Assembly: GCA_944324795.1 (NCBI GenBank)
Contig: CALUXR010000013.1
Coordinates: forward strand, 1-48,404
Direction of reading: 5' to 3'
DNA from: an uncultured Acholeplasmatales bacterium
GTDB taxonomy: Bacteria > Bacillota_I > Bacilli_A > Acholeplasmatales > Anaeroplasmataceae
Length of the DNA stretch: 48,404 bases
Shown piece after piece: positions 6,869 through 18,500 of the stretch (position 1 is its first letter; each line of letters starts with the position of its first letter). A program made the translations under genes and the position numbers. The notes under the pieces were generated by a model that searched no databases, was not told the DNA's origin, and saw only the letters and a list, made by a program, of their open reading frames with translations.

Positions 6869-7533
6869 AAATTCCTTTCATATAATGGAGAAAGTAGATA
6901 ATTGTCAGCTTTTTTTAAACTATAACAAGCTTTCTCCAAATTATTTTTGATGATTTTTTCTATTTTATCATCATTAAATAAAATAGCTGTATCATCTTCT
7001 AAAGCATAAGCATCTAAATTATAACTTTTACAAATTTCATCAAATATGACTAATTCTTCTTTTTGATAATGTGGACAAAATGTTATATTTAATAAGCCTA
7101 AGCCTTCTACCATTTTAAAATTATAATAGGAACCATTATCTAAAAAAACATCTTTATCGCCCATCCCATATTTACTAATCATTATCGCGCCAGCTGATAC
7201 TCCGGCAATCATTAAAATGTTTTTTGCAGTAATTAAAGGTTCTAAATTATATTTAATAATTAAATCCATCAATAAATTAGCACTTCCACCACTAAAATAT
7301 AATATATTAGCTTTATTAAATTTATCTTTATAATTGTTATTTATTAAATCATCAATTGTAAGTAAATCAATATCTAAATCAATTTTATTTTTAAATATAT
7401 TATAATTATAACTATAATTATTAGTGGCTAATGCACAATATAATATTTTAGGATTATTAATTTCTTTTAAAACTTTTTCAATTTTATTATTTTTATTATC
7501 TAAAATATTTCCACCAATTATTAAATATTTCAT
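6865..7533 (-). CDS. Peptidase E-like (family S51) protein
   Basis: The 222-residue protein has the S51 dipeptidase E layout: an N-terminal glycine-rich strand, the central LYFSGGSANLLM, and the nucleophile elbow GVSAGAI with the probable catalytic serine (about residue 115). Peptidase E cleaves Asp-X dipeptides in the cytoplasm; related S51 members include cyanophycinase-like enzymes, so the exact substrate is uncertain. A histidine in FCPHYQK may complete the site. It ends with TGA overlapping the ATG of pdp and overlaps trmB by 4 bp, showing translational coupling. PepV in the same operon suggests shared peptide salvage. Confidence 0.75.
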   Translation of the reverse strand: MKYLIIGGNILDNKNNKIEKVLKEINNPKILYCALATNNYSYNYNIFKNKIDLDIDLLTIDDLINNNYKDKFNKANILYFSGGSANLLMDLIIKYNLEPLITAKNILMIAGVSAGAIMISKYGMGDKDVFLDNGSYYNFKMVEGLGLLNITFCPHYQKEELVIFDEICKSYNLDAYALEDDTAILFNDDKIEKIIKNNLEKACYSLKKADNYLLSPLYERNL

Positions 7534-8159
7534 ACTTTTACCTTAGCATAATAAATAGGACCAAGTTTAGACCATTTATCTTCAAATTCTGTCGTTATAT
7601 TAAAGATATTACTATTATGTAAATCTCTAATTTCTTCTAATATCTTAAATCCTGCTAATTTATATTGGATTAATGAATAATTAAATAAATCTAAATTATC
7701 AGTTTTTTGGATTATTAAACCATCTTTAACTAATATTCTTTGATATTGTTTTAAAAAATTAATATTTGTTAATCTTCTTTTTGCTTGAGGATTTTTAGGC
7801 CAAGGATCAGAAAAATTAAGATATATTGTATTTATTTTATGATCATTAATTTTAGGCATAAAATCTAAAACATCACTTAAAATAAATAATAAATTAGTTG
7901 GTTTTTCTTCTAAATTTAAATATTTTTCAACAGCTCTTAATAAAACACTATCATATTTTTCTAAAGCTATAAAATTAATATCTTGATAATTTTTAGCCAT
8001 ATTGATACTAAATTGACCTTTTCCACAACCAATTTCTAAATGAATTTCTTTATTATTATTAAAACAATTATCTATATTAAAATCAGTTAAATCAGTAACT
8101 ACTATTTCTTTATGTTCTTTTAAAAAACCTTCTGCTCTAGCTATTTTTCTAAGTCGCAT
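7530..8159 (-). CDS. trmB: tRNA (guanine-N7-)-methyltransferase TrmB
   Basis: TrmB methylates G46 in the variable loop of tRNAs with S-adenosylmethionine. The SAM motif EIGCGKGQFS and the family motif LNFSDPWPKNPQAKRR are present. I start the gene at the ATG at 8159 (MRLRKIARAEGF), the usual beginning of this family, giving 209 residues. An upstream in-frame start at 8192 would add 11 atypical residues inside pepV. The start is one base past the pepV stop with no clear ribosome site, so translation is probably coupled to pepV. Confidence 0.93.
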   Translation of the reverse strand: MRLRKIARAEGFLKEHKEIVVTDLTDFNIDNCFNNNKEIHLEIGCGKGQFSINMAKNYQDINFIALEKYDSVLLRAVEKYLNLEEKPTNLLFILSDVLDFMPKINDHKINTIYLNFSDPWPKNPQAKRRLTNINFLKQYQRILVKDGLIIQKTDNLDLFNYSLIQYKLAGFKILEEIRDLHNSNIFNITTEFEDKWSKLGPIYYAKVKV

Positions 8160-8160
8160 A

Positions 8161-9513
8161 TTATTTACCAAGTTCATAAATAGCTTTAGCATAAATAGCT
8201 ATTTCTTCTATAAATTCATCAATTTTCTTATATTCATTAGCAATATGACAACAATCAGGACTATTAGGACGTTGAGGGCCGAAAGCTACACAATTTTTAA
8301 TAAATTTAGCATAAGTTCCCCCACCAATTGTAAATGGTTTATTAATATTGTCGCCAGTAATACTTTGATAACTTTCTTGTAATTTTTTAACTAAAAATGA
8401 ATTTTTATCAACATAATGAATAGGAGTTTCATCAATTTTTTTATAATTAAAATTATATTTATTTAATGCCTTTGTTAAAGCTTCATTTATAACTTTAGTA
8501 TAATTATTTTTAGGTACTCTTAAATCAATACCAATTTCTAATATATGGTCTTTAAATTTAAATGTACCGGGATTAATAGTTAATTCACCCATATCGCTAT
8601 CAGTCACATTAATATTAAGCTTTTTACCAAAAGGATCATAAGATAAATAATTACTTGTAAAATTAGCTATTTTACTATTAGTATATTCAAATAAGAAATC
8701 TAGTAAAATAGTAGCTGCATTTTTACCATTTTGTGGGCACATCGCATGACTAGAAATACCATAAGCTATATAAGTATCACCATCTATTTTACCTTTAATA
8801 TTATTTTTAGCTAACCATGCTAAATATTCTCTTTTTAAATCAATATTTAATTCCATTTTAGCAATAGCAGGAACAATATTTAATCTATCACCTGCATCAA
8901 AACTTTTAATAATATTTTCTTCATCTTTTAAATATAAATAATAACAAACATGAGCTTTTTCACCATAAATTACCGGAAATTCCGCATCAGGAGAAAAACC
9001 TAATGATGGCATTTCTTCTTTTGTAAAATAATGAGTTAAGCAACGTGAACCAGATTCTTCATCACAACCCATAATTAGTCTTACTTTTTTATTTAATGTA
9101 ATATGATTGTCTTTTAATAATTTTAAAGCATATAAAGAAGCTACTAAGCCACCTTTATCATCAGCTGTACCACGAGCATACATATAACCATCTTTAATAG
9201 TTAGTTTAAAAGGATCAGTATCCCATTCACTAGGATTAACCGGGACGACATCTAAATGAGCTAAAATACCAAGTATTTCAGTTCCTTGACCATATTCAAT
9301 ATGTCCGGCATAATTAGAAACATTTTTAGCTACAAAACCTAATTTACGGCCTTTATTTAAAATATAGTCTAATGCTTCTTTACAACCTTGACCAAAAGGA
9401 GCATCAGAGTTTGGTCGATATTCATCTAAAACAGATTTATAACTTATTAAATCACTAAGTGTTTTTAAAGCTTCTTCTTTATAATCTTGAGCTAATTTTT
9501 TAAAATCAATCAT
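8161..9513 (-). CDS. pepV: Dipeptidase PepV (M20 family)
   Basis: PepV is a zinc-dependent cytoplasmic dipeptidase of low-GC Gram-positives. The 450-residue product shows the M20 metal ligands in order: LAHLDVVP, GTADDKGG, GCDEESGS, FSPDAEFPV and a C-terminal histidine in DCCHIANE. The lid domain lies in the middle. GGAGG stands upstream of the ATG, and HPr ends two bases before it on the coding strand. It sits with a peptidase E-like protein in the same operon, consistent with growth on imported peptides. Confidence 0.92.
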   Translation of the reverse strand: MIDFKKLAQDYKEEALKTLSDLISYKSVLDEYRPNSDAPFGQGCKEALDYILNKGRKLGFVAKNVSNYAGHIEYGQGTEILGILAHLDVVPVNPSEWDTDPFKLTIKDGYMYARGTADDKGGLVASLYALKLLKDNHITLNKKVRLIMGCDEESGSRCLTHYFTKEEMPSLGFSPDAEFPVIYGEKAHVCYYLYLKDEENIIKSFDAGDRLNIVPAIAKMELNIDLKREYLAWLAKNNIKGKIDGDTYIAYGISSHAMCPQNGKNAATILLDFLFEYTNSKIANFTSNYLSYDPFGKKLNINVTDSDMGELTINPGTFKFKDHILEIGIDLRVPKNNYTKVINEALTKALNKYNFNYKKIDETPIHYVDKNSFLVKKLQESYQSITGDNINKPFTIGGGTYAKFIKNCVAFGPQRPNSPDCCHIANEYKKIDEFIEEIAIYAKAIYELGK

Positions 9514-9514
9514 G

Positions 9515-9787
9515 CTATACCTCCTTTCCTATTTTAAGTTCAATAATTAAATTAGTTATTTTTTCACTAGCAGTAACTTCATCATTACCATCAAAAATCA
9601 ATTCTATTTCTTCACCCATATAAATTCCAAGAGATAATACCCCAATAATAGATTTAAAATCAATTTCCGTATTATTTACTTTTAAAGTAATATTAGATTG
9701 AAATTTATCAGCTTCTGTAACTAAAATAGTTGCAGGTCTACTATGCATTCCACTTTCAGCAATAATTAAAAATCTTTTTATAAGCAT
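9515..9787 (-). CDS. ptsH: Phosphocarrier protein HPr
   Basis: HPr passes phosphate from enzyme I to sugar-specific PTS enzymes. The 90-residue product has His15 in SGMHSRPAT (the PEP-dependent phosphorylation site) and Ser46 in FKSIIGVLSLG (the HPr kinase/CcpA regulatory site), so both control points of a Gram-positive HPr are present. The AAGAGGT ribosome site overlaps the stop region of the upstream gene. No ptsI is adjacent; instead its neighbour is a membrane-anchored EIIB-like protein. An orphan ptsH inside a tRNA-modification/repair operon is unusual. Confidence 0.9.
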   Translation of the reverse strand: MLIKRFLIIAESGMHSRPATILVTEADKFQSNITLKVNNTEIDFKSIIGVLSLGIYMGEEIELIFDGNDEVTASEKITNLIIELKIGKEV

Positions 9788-9791
9788 AAAT

Positions 9792-10130
9792 CTACCTCTT
9801 CATTAAATTATTTTTTATAGCAATAGCGTCATCTTTAAATAAAGCTTTTATAGTATTACCTGTAACAAATATTCCTTTATCAGTTAAAGTTTTTAATTTT
9901 TCTAAATCGACTAAATCTAGATCACTAACTTCTATTTTAAGACGACCTTGTTCAACTTCTACTTTTAAAATATTATTTATTCCACCAAGATACAAAACAA
10001 GACTTGTCATAAAATTAGTATCAATTTTATTTTTACTTGTTTTCTTTTTATTTAAATAAATTAAAATAAATGTTAAAAGTAAAATAAGTAATACAGCTAA
10101 TCCGATAATTAAATAAATCCACCAATCCAT
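9792..10130 (-). CDS. Membrane-anchored PTS EIIB-like domain without active-site Cys
   Basis: The 112-residue product has one N-terminal membrane segment (about 4-27), a basic stop-transfer KKKTSKNK, and a C-terminal domain (about 42-112) that reads like a glucose-family EIIB: LVLYLGGINNI, RLKIEVSD, LVDLEKLKTL, KGIFVTGNTIKALF. In true EIIB the cysteine lies three residues before the RLR motif; here that position is Glu60 and the protein has no cysteine at all. It cannot be a normal phosphotransfer domain, so a scaffold, a sensor or a partner of the adjacent HPr is possible. It also occupies the place where yajC usually follows tgt. Function unknown. Confidence 0.65.
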   Translation of the reverse strand: MDWWIYLIIGLAVLLILLLTFILIYLNKKKTSKNKIDTNFMTSLVLYLGGINNILKVEVEQGRLKIEVSDLDLVDLEKLKTLTDKGIFVTGNTIKALFKDDAIAIKNNLMKR

Positions 10131-10139
10131 TTCTTCCTC

Positions 10140-11748
<1,609 letters not shown>

Positions 11749-11760
11749 ATTTAAGACCTC

Positions 11761-12780
11761 CTAATAAATAAACATTGCATCGCCAAAAGAAAAGAAACGA
11801 TATTTTTCTTTTACTGCTAAATTATAAGCTTTTAAAATAAAATCTTTATTACTAAAAGCACTAACAAGCATAATTAAAGTTGATTTAGGTAAATGAAAAT
11901 TAGTAATTAAAGCATCAACAACCTTAAATTTATAACCTGGATAAATAAAAATTGATGTCTCTTTACTTTCTTCAACAAAACCATCTTCATGATAACAACT
12001 TTCAAGTGTCCTTACACTTGTAGTACCAACCGCAATAATTCTTTTACCACTTTTTTTAGCTTCATTAAGTTTATCTGCAGTTTCTTTAGTTATATGATAT
12101 GCTTCACTATGCATTTTATGTCTTGAGACATCTTCAACATTAACCGGTCTAAATGTCCCAAGTCCAACATTTAAGGTAACATAAATTATTTCAACACCTT
12201 TAGCTTTAATTTTTTCTAATAATTCATTAGTAAAATGAAGACCTGCCGTAGGTGCAGCAGCACTACCTAAATTTTTAGCATAAACTGTCTGATAGCGATC
12301 ATTATCTACTAATTTTTCATGAATATATGGTGGAAGTGGCATTTCTCCTATTTCATTTAATATTTCAACTAAGATACCATCATATATTAATTTAATATGG
12401 CAAATTCCTTCGTCTAATACTTTAAGACATTCACCTTTTAATTTATCATTAAATATTAAAATAGTCCCTATTTTAACTCTTCTTTGTGGTTTAGTTAAAC
12501 ATTCCCAAATATTATTACCTAAATCCTTTAATAATAAAACTTCAATATGAGCTTTAGTATCTTCTTTATAGGCATATAACCTTGCTGGATATACTTTTGT
12601 ATCATTCATAACTAAAACATCATTAGGTGTTAAATAATCTAAAATATCTATGAACTTTTTATTTTCTATTGTTTCATCTTCTCTATTTAAAACCATAAGT
12701 CTTGAACTGCTTCTATCAATTAATGGAGTTTGAGCAATAAGTTCTTCTGGTAAATAATAATCAAAATCACTAGTTTTCAT
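11761..12780 (-). CDS. queA: S-adenosylmethionine:tRNA ribosyltransferase-isomerase QueA
   Basis: QueA transfers and isomerises the ribosyl group of SAM onto preQ1-tRNA to form epoxyqueuosine. The 339-residue product has the family start [19 protein letters not shown], the middle motif [13 protein letters not shown] and the end region [16 protein letters not shown]. It overlaps ruvB by 4 bp and precedes the cyclophilin and tgt, the classic ruvAB-queA-tgt arrangement. No other queuosine genes are in the window, so preQ1 may be imported or made elsewhere. Confidence 0.97.
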   Translation of the reverse strand: MKTSDFDYYLPEELIAQTPLIDRSSSRLMVLNREDETIENKKFIDILDYLTPNDVLVMNDTKVYPARLYAYKEDTKAHIEVLLLKDLGNNIWECLTKPQRRVKIGTILIFNDKLKGECLKVLDEGICHIKLIYDGILVEILNEIGEMPLPPYIHEKLVDNDRYQTVYAKNLGSAAAPTAGLHFTNELLEKIKAKGVEIIYVTLNVGLGTFRPVNVEDVSRHKMHSEAYHITKETADKLNEAKKSGKRIIAVGTTSVRTLESCYHEDGFVEESKETSIFIYPGYKFKVVDALITNFHLPKSTLIMLVSAFSNKDFILKAYNLAVKEKYRFFSFGDAMFIY

Positions 12781-13784
12781 GCAAAAAGTCCTTTCATATA
12801 TTTAATATTTAAATGATCATATGCTTTTTCTGTCGCCACTCTACCCCTATTAGATCTTTTAATATAACCTTCTTGTAATAAATATGGTTCATATACATCT
12901 TCTAATGTTGATACTTCTTCAGAAAGACTTGCGGCAAGAGCCTCAACTCCAACTGGTCCACCTTTATAAACTTCTATTAAAGTCTTTAAATATTTATGGT
13001 CTCTAATATCAAGACCACCATCATCAACCCCAAGTTGATCTAATGCATACTTCGTTACCTCTAAGTCAATTAAACCTTCGTTTTTAACTTCTGCAAAATC
13101 TCTAACTCTTCTAAATAAACGATTAGCAATACGTGGTGTTCCTCTACTTCTTTTAGCAAGTTCTAAAGATGCATCATCACTAATTTTTGTATTATAAACT
13201 TGAGCTGTTCTTTTTATAATATTATTTAATTCTGTAATTGTATAATATTCTAAATGAAAAATAACCCCAAAACGATCTCTTAAAGGACTTGAAATATCAC
13301 CATAACGCGTAGTAGCCCCAATTAAAGTAAATGGAGGTAAGTCAACTCTAATACTTTTAGCTGAACTATCTTTACCAATCATTATATCAAGAACATAATC
13401 TTCCATTGCACTATATAATATTTCTTCAACAAAACGAGGTAGGCGATGTATTTCATCAATAAATAAGACATCACCCTCTTCTAGTTGTGATAAAACAGAT
13501 GCTAAATCACCACTACGTTCAATCGTAGGACCAGACACAACTTTTAAATTAACATGTAATTCATTAGCTACAATTTGGGCAAGTGTCGTTTTACCAAGAC
13601 CAGGAGGACCATATAATAAAACATGGTCTAAACTTTCATGGCGTGATAAAGCCGCTTTAATATAAACATCTAAACTTTCTTTAATCTTTTCTTGACCGAT
13701 ATATTCTTTTAATAAAGTAGGACGAAGACTTAAACTGTCTTCATTACTATCTAATTCTTCTGGATCTAATATTCTTTCTTCCAT
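12777..13784 (-). CDS. ruvB: Holliday junction helicase motor RuvB
   Basis: RuvB is the AAA+ ring motor that drives branch migration of Holliday junctions with RuvA. The 335-residue product has Walker [10 protein letters not shown] (59-67), Walker [10 protein letters not shown], sensor 1 IGATTR and the arginine-finger/sensor region SPLRDRFG, followed by the C-terminal winged helix ([12 protein letters not shown]). It ends in TGA overlapping the queA start by 4 bp and follows ruvA by 8 bp. Confidence 0.98.
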   Translation of the reverse strand: MEERILDPEELDSNEDSLSLRPTLLKEYIGQEKIKESLDVYIKAALSRHESLDHVLLYGPPGLGKTTLAQIVANELHVNLKVVSGPTIERSGDLASVLSQLEEGDVLFIDEIHRLPRFVEEILYSAMEDYVLDIMIGKDSSAKSIRVDLPPFTLIGATTRYGDISSPLRDRFGVIFHLEYYTITELNNIIKRTAQVYNTKISDDASLELAKRSRGTPRIANRLFRRVRDFAEVKNEGLIDLEVTKYALDQLGVDDGGLDIRDHKYLKTLIEVYKGGPVGVEALAASLSEEVSTLEDVYEPYLLQEGYIKRSNRGRVATEKAYDHLNIKYMKGLFA

Positions 13785-13792
13785 TTAACCAC

Positions 13793-14347
13793 CTACTTTG
13801 TCAATAATTTTAAAGCCATTTTTATTAAATTACCTTCATTATCTGATTCATCTAATTTAGGTAAAATTTTATTAATTTCTTTTTTACTATAACCTAAAGC
13901 TTCTAAAGCTAAACCAACTTCTTCTAATTTAGATGAAACTAATACATTTTCTTCTAAATTAATCTTTCCTTTTAAATCTAAAATAATTTGTTGACTAGCC
14001 TTAGGACCAATACCAGGAAATTTTCTTAAATAAGCATCATTTCTAGCTTCAATAGCTTCATAAATTTGTCTTACACTACCAAGAGCTAAAATAGATAATG
14101 CGCTCTTAGGACCAATACCTGATACACTAATTAATTTTAAAAATAATTCTTTTTCTTCAGATGTTAAAAAACCATATAATTCAATTACATTATCTCTAAT
14201 ATATTGATGAATGTATATTGTAACTTCACTACCCTTTTTTAAAGCATAAGGATTAGGAACAATAACTAAATAACCAATATTATTATTATCTAAAACAATG
14301 TATTTAGGAGTTATATTGCTAACACTACCTTTAATATATTCATACAT
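13793..14347 (-). CDS. ruvA: Holliday junction-binding protein RuvA
   Basis: RuvA tetramers hold the Holliday junction and load RuvB. The product starts MYEYIKGSVSNITPKY, the family's typical beginning, so I use the ATG at 14347 (184 residues) with GGTGA 8 nt upstream rather than the in-frame GTG at 14359. An OB fold (1-60), tandem helix-hairpin-helix motifs (ISVSGIGPKSALSIL and FPGIGPKASQQII) and a small C-terminal RuvB-binding domain are visible. It is the first gene of the long operon that runs to pdp. Confidence 0.97.
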   Translation of the reverse strand: MYEYIKGSVSNITPKYIVLDNNNIGYLVIVPNPYALKKGSEVTIYIHQYIRDNVIELYGFLTSEEKELFLKLISVSGIGPKSALSILALGSVRQIYEAIEARNDAYLRKFPGIGPKASQQIILDLKGKINLEENVLVSSKLEEVGLALEALGYSKKEINKILPKLDESDNEGNLIKMALKLLTK

Positions 14348-14365
14348 ATAAATAATCACCGACTA

Positions 14366-14374
14366 ATTATAGCA
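14366..14374 (-). promoter_or_regulatory. Extended -10 promoter of the ruvA operon
   Basis: TGC-TATAAT lies 18 nt before the ruvA start on the minus strand, within the 11-mer ATGCTATAATT shared with secG, gmk and proS. I see no good -35, as expected for an extended -10 promoter. Confidence 0.65.
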
Positions 14375-14404
14375 TAAACAAAACAAAATTTATACATTTT
14401 TAAA

Positions 14405-14450
14405 CAAAAAGAAAAAGCATAAAATATCTTAACAAAAAAACTTTATGCTT
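14405..14450 (-). terminator. Terminator behind the prepilin-like pseudogene
   Basis: On the minus strand AAGCATAAA (14442-14450) and its complement (14415-14423) form a 9-bp stem with an 18-nt loop, followed by a TTTCTTTTTG run. It closes the decayed prepilin transcript and separates it from the ruvA promoter. Confidence 0.7.
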
Positions 14451-14458
14451 GTAAATAA

Positions 14459-15496
14459 TTATAAATTAATTTTTTTGAAACCTAACATAATATTATTGCT
14501 ATCATATGCATTAACTTTAACAGTTGGTTTAAAATTACTAAGAACCCATCAGCAGACACTAGTTTACATTCTTTAAATAAATAATAATTATTACCATTTG
14601 TTGATACTATATCTACATTATCAGCAAAATCAGAGGTTACAACAGAATATTCCCCATCATCTAATACATATTTGGGTTCTGCTGATAATTCATTTAAAAA
14701 GTCATAATTAATACCATAATTTGTTTGTCTAAATTCATACGCATATAATTCTAAATTACTAATTTCACTTGAAACAACTTCTTTTTTAATTGATATCATA
14801 TCAATTCCTTTATACCAAGCATTACCATCTAAATAGTAGCAAGACACATATATTTCTAATAATATAACATATTTAGTAACACTACTTGATGTTGCAAGAG
14901 ATACAATATTTTTTTGATTATCATCAATTGATACATTGAATACTACTAGATCTTAAATAGTTTGACAAACACCATAATTATTAATTTTTGATGCTATTTC
15001 GATATAAAAATATTCATTTCCATCTTTTTTGTTGCACATACTAAATTTACCCTATTAGTACCAATTAAATTACCATAATTTGATGATGTTAATTGTTCAT
15101 TATTATGAACTATTTCAATACCATTTGTGATTTCACCATCTTCTGGTGATACTACTTCCCCTTTATCATTTAGTAAATAAAATCTATTTGTTTCTTTATC
15201 CCAAATATATTTATAACCATCTGATGTTGGAGTTATTTTTTTAATATCTAAACCATCTTTCTTTAACCACTCGATTGTTGTACTTAATGTATCAGCTTTA
15301 CCTTCAGTTGCTTCTTAAGTTTGAAGGACATGTGTAGTTAAAGGAATATCATTTGATAATTTAGCTTTATCAATAAAACTAATATAACCAACTACACTAA
15401 CTGTAGCAAGAATTGCAACAACAACTAATAGTTCTACTAAAATTAAACCCTTCTTCTTTTTCTTAAATTCTACTTCCTTTAATTTTTTATCTACAT
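14459..15496 (-). pseudogene. Decayed type IV prepilin-like (pseudopilin) gene
   Basis: Several reading-frame pieces join into one protein of about 340 residues. The N-terminus has a type III signal: five lysines, then G-LILVELLVVVAILATVSVVGY, the prepilin cleavage and helix. Lesions: a GGAGGAGG ribosome site is followed by ATG-TAG, out of frame with the body; an in-frame TAA at 15315-15317; a frameshift in a run of six A/T at about 15025-15030; an in-frame TAA at 14953-14955; and a frameshift near 14531-14550. The last shift restores a tail reading NFKPTVKVNAYDSNNIMLGF before the stop at 14459. The middle is a Ser/Thr/Asn-rich beta-type region typical of secreted parts. No assembly ATPase, prepilin peptidase or other pilus gene is in the window. 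Confidence 0.85.
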
Positions 15497-15548
15497 TAGT
15501 ATACCCTCCTCCGGTTGAAATTTGTCAAGTTTAACTTTTTACTTTTCT

Positions 15549-15566
15549 TATAATATGTAGTATAAT
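15549..15566 (+). promoter_or_regulatory. Twin -10 elements for the coiled-coil gene
   Basis: Two TATAAT hexamers (15549-15554 and 15561-15566) precede the coiled-coil gene on the plus strand; the -35 candidates are weak T-rich runs. The ATG at 15567 touches the second -10, which argues for the downstream TTG start at 15591 behind AGGAAGGTGAGG. TTGACA on the minus strand (15529-15534) probably served the divergent prepilin gene. Confidence 0.5.
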
Positions 15567-15590
15567 ATGTTAGATAGGAAGGTGAGGCAA

Positions 15591-18500
15591 TTGAAGAAAA
15601 ATGATCCATTAATTAAATTTGAAAATCAATTACTAACCTTACTACGCTCTTTTACAACTGGTGATTCTATTATCGCTAGTGGAATACGTGATGAAATTAA
15701 AAAAATATTTTATCGCTACAAGGATGATATTAATAAAAATTATCTTGCTCATGAATTATTAATTGATAAGCTAAATCAAAGAAAAATTGATGAAGTTAAG
15801 AATTCTATTAACATTTTAAATAAATTAAATAATAAATTCATGTTAAGAAAAGAAAAAATAAATATTGTTCGTAAAAATAATATTTTAATTTCTGAAAATG
15901 AAATAAATAAATTAAAAAATAATTTAGAAAATAAAATAAATGAACTTAATGATAAATGTAATAACAATATACAAAAAGTTAAAGAAAACATCTTTTTAAT
16001 AAATAAAGCAAAGGATTTAAATATTGAATCTTTTAATAATAAATTGTTAAAAACAGAAAATGATTATGCTGCTTTTTTAGATCAAAAATATAATGAAACT
16101 GTTAATAATATTCAAAAGATTCATGCTTTTTATTCACGTAAAATAATGATGAGTAGTGAGGAAGGTAATCAAAGTTTATTATTGATAGATAATACAATTA
16201 ATCAATTAGAAAATGAAATTAAAACGATTGAACAAGACCTTCTAACATCTAAATATAAAATTAGACAAAATGAAATATTAGCTGATACTAATTTAAATAA
16301 TTTAATAAGAGAAAAATTAAAAAAGAAAGTTGATTCTACTTATAATTTAAGAAAAAATAACTTTATGAAACAAACTGATGTTAAAAAACAATTAAGTTTT
16401 CATGAGGAAAAATATAATGAGAAAGTTCAAAAAATAATTGATGATTATGTTAATGTATTAAAAGAAAATGATGAATTAGATAATATTAATGAAACTGATT
16501 ATAAAAATAGTTTAGAAAGAATAAAAAGGAATTTCTTTTATGATTATTATTATTTAAATAATGAATTAAATGATTTTTTAAAAAATATTCAAGATGAAGT
16601 TAATGATAGTTTTAAATTAAAATTAGCTAATAGAAAATTAATTAAATTGAAAACTAAAAGTTATTATCAAAAAATTAAAGAATTAAAAGAAAATTATAAA
16701 TCTGACGTATCAATAATAACTAATAAATATAACCAAACTAAAAATAGACATAAATTAGCAAGAAATATAAATGAAATTAATAAAAATTATGAACTTGAGA
16801 TAGCTAGAATTGAATTTAATACTATTAAAGCTAATAATAGTTTGTTAAATAATTTTATTGAAAAACAATTAACATTAAATATTAATGATGTTGATAATGA
16901 ATATGAATATGCTGCTGATATGGCTCATAATAATAAAGATCGAAAAATAGCAGAATTGAAAAAAGAAACTTCTACTATTGAATGTCATGCTGAATTAGAA
17001 TTAATTGAGAAAAAAAGACAGATTTTAAATTTAAAAGCTGATAAAAAAAGAATTACTGAAACTATTAAATTAACTACTAATTATTATAATACTGCTTCTA
17101 CTTTAAGTGAAAAATTAGAACAAATTATCTCTAATTTAGAACTTGATCGTAATGCTAAAATAAAAGAATATAATAATAAATTGACTAATGCAAAAACTGA
17201 TATTTTAAATAATTATGTTCATTTACAACAAGATTTAATTACTTCTAAAATTGAATATATTAGCCAAACTACAAAATTAAATATTAAATTAGAAAATGAT
17301 TTATTTAATAAAGATAAATCACCTTTTGATTTAGATATTAAAATAAATAAAATTAAGCAAGAACATGATCTTAAATTTGAAGAAATTTATTTTACTAAAA
17401 ATAATGGTTTAGCTATTTTAAATCATAATCGTAAGAATTATCGTTTTGATTCAGTTTTAATTGCTAAAAATGGTAATTTAATGTTTTATTTAACTAAAAC
17501 AATTTTAGATTTCTTTAATGAAGTTTATGATTTAATATATAAAAAATTATATAATTATGATAAAGCTTATATTAATTTCTTTAAAATATTAGCTGATTTA
17601 ATTTTTAATTTATATGGAGATATTTTAAAATCTTTTAATATTAATGAAACTTTAATTCTAGAACAAAGAATTCAAACAGAGACTAAAAATACATATAAAA
17701 CTAAGGCTAATAATTTATTGATGGAATTTAATAGTGTTAAATATTATTTAGATAAACAGATTGAAAGTTTAAATAATACTTTAATTAAATATGATAATAC
17801 TTTAATTAAATATCGTAATGAAATTGTTAATTTAACTAATAAAGAAAATGAATTAAAAGCTAAAACTAGTATTTTTCAACATTTATTTAGTTATGAAATA
17901 TTAAATGTTAAAAATGATATTAAACTAGCTAAAAATAGTATTAAAGAAATTAAAAAGAAAAAAATTATAGTTAATAATTTATTAAAAGAATGTGTTAAAA
18001 AAGCTAATAGAACTCAGAAAAAATATGATAATGCTACTAAGAAAAATGATCTTTTATTAAAATTAGATTATGCTTCTAGTTATTCTTTAGTTTCTAAAGC
18101 TAATAATTTAGTTAAAAAAACTAATATTAAATTTAACAAACTTAATAATTATTATTTTAAAATTAAAAATATTGATAAATTAATTAAAAATAAAAATTTA
18201 TTCAATGATTTAAATAAAATATTAAAATATAATCATTCTCTTTATTTAAAATTTTTTAATAAATATAAAAAAGATAATGAAATCAATTATCAAAACACGC
18301 AAAAAAATATTATTAAAAAATTTAATATTGATCTTAAAAAAGAATTTAAGTCTAAACAAAAAAGAATTATAATTTGTAATTTAAATTATAATTCTATTAA
18401 AAATGAGCGAGCTAATGTCATCATTAAAACTAAAGAGGAAATTGAAAATAATATTTCTTTATACTATAAAGAAATAAGTGATTTAAAATTAAGTTATAAA

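Noticed and set aside
15776-15991. Minus-strand open frame inside the coiled-coil gene
   Set aside because: It is the complement of a Lys/Asn-rich coding stretch, giving a Phe/Leu-rich product with no ribosome site.
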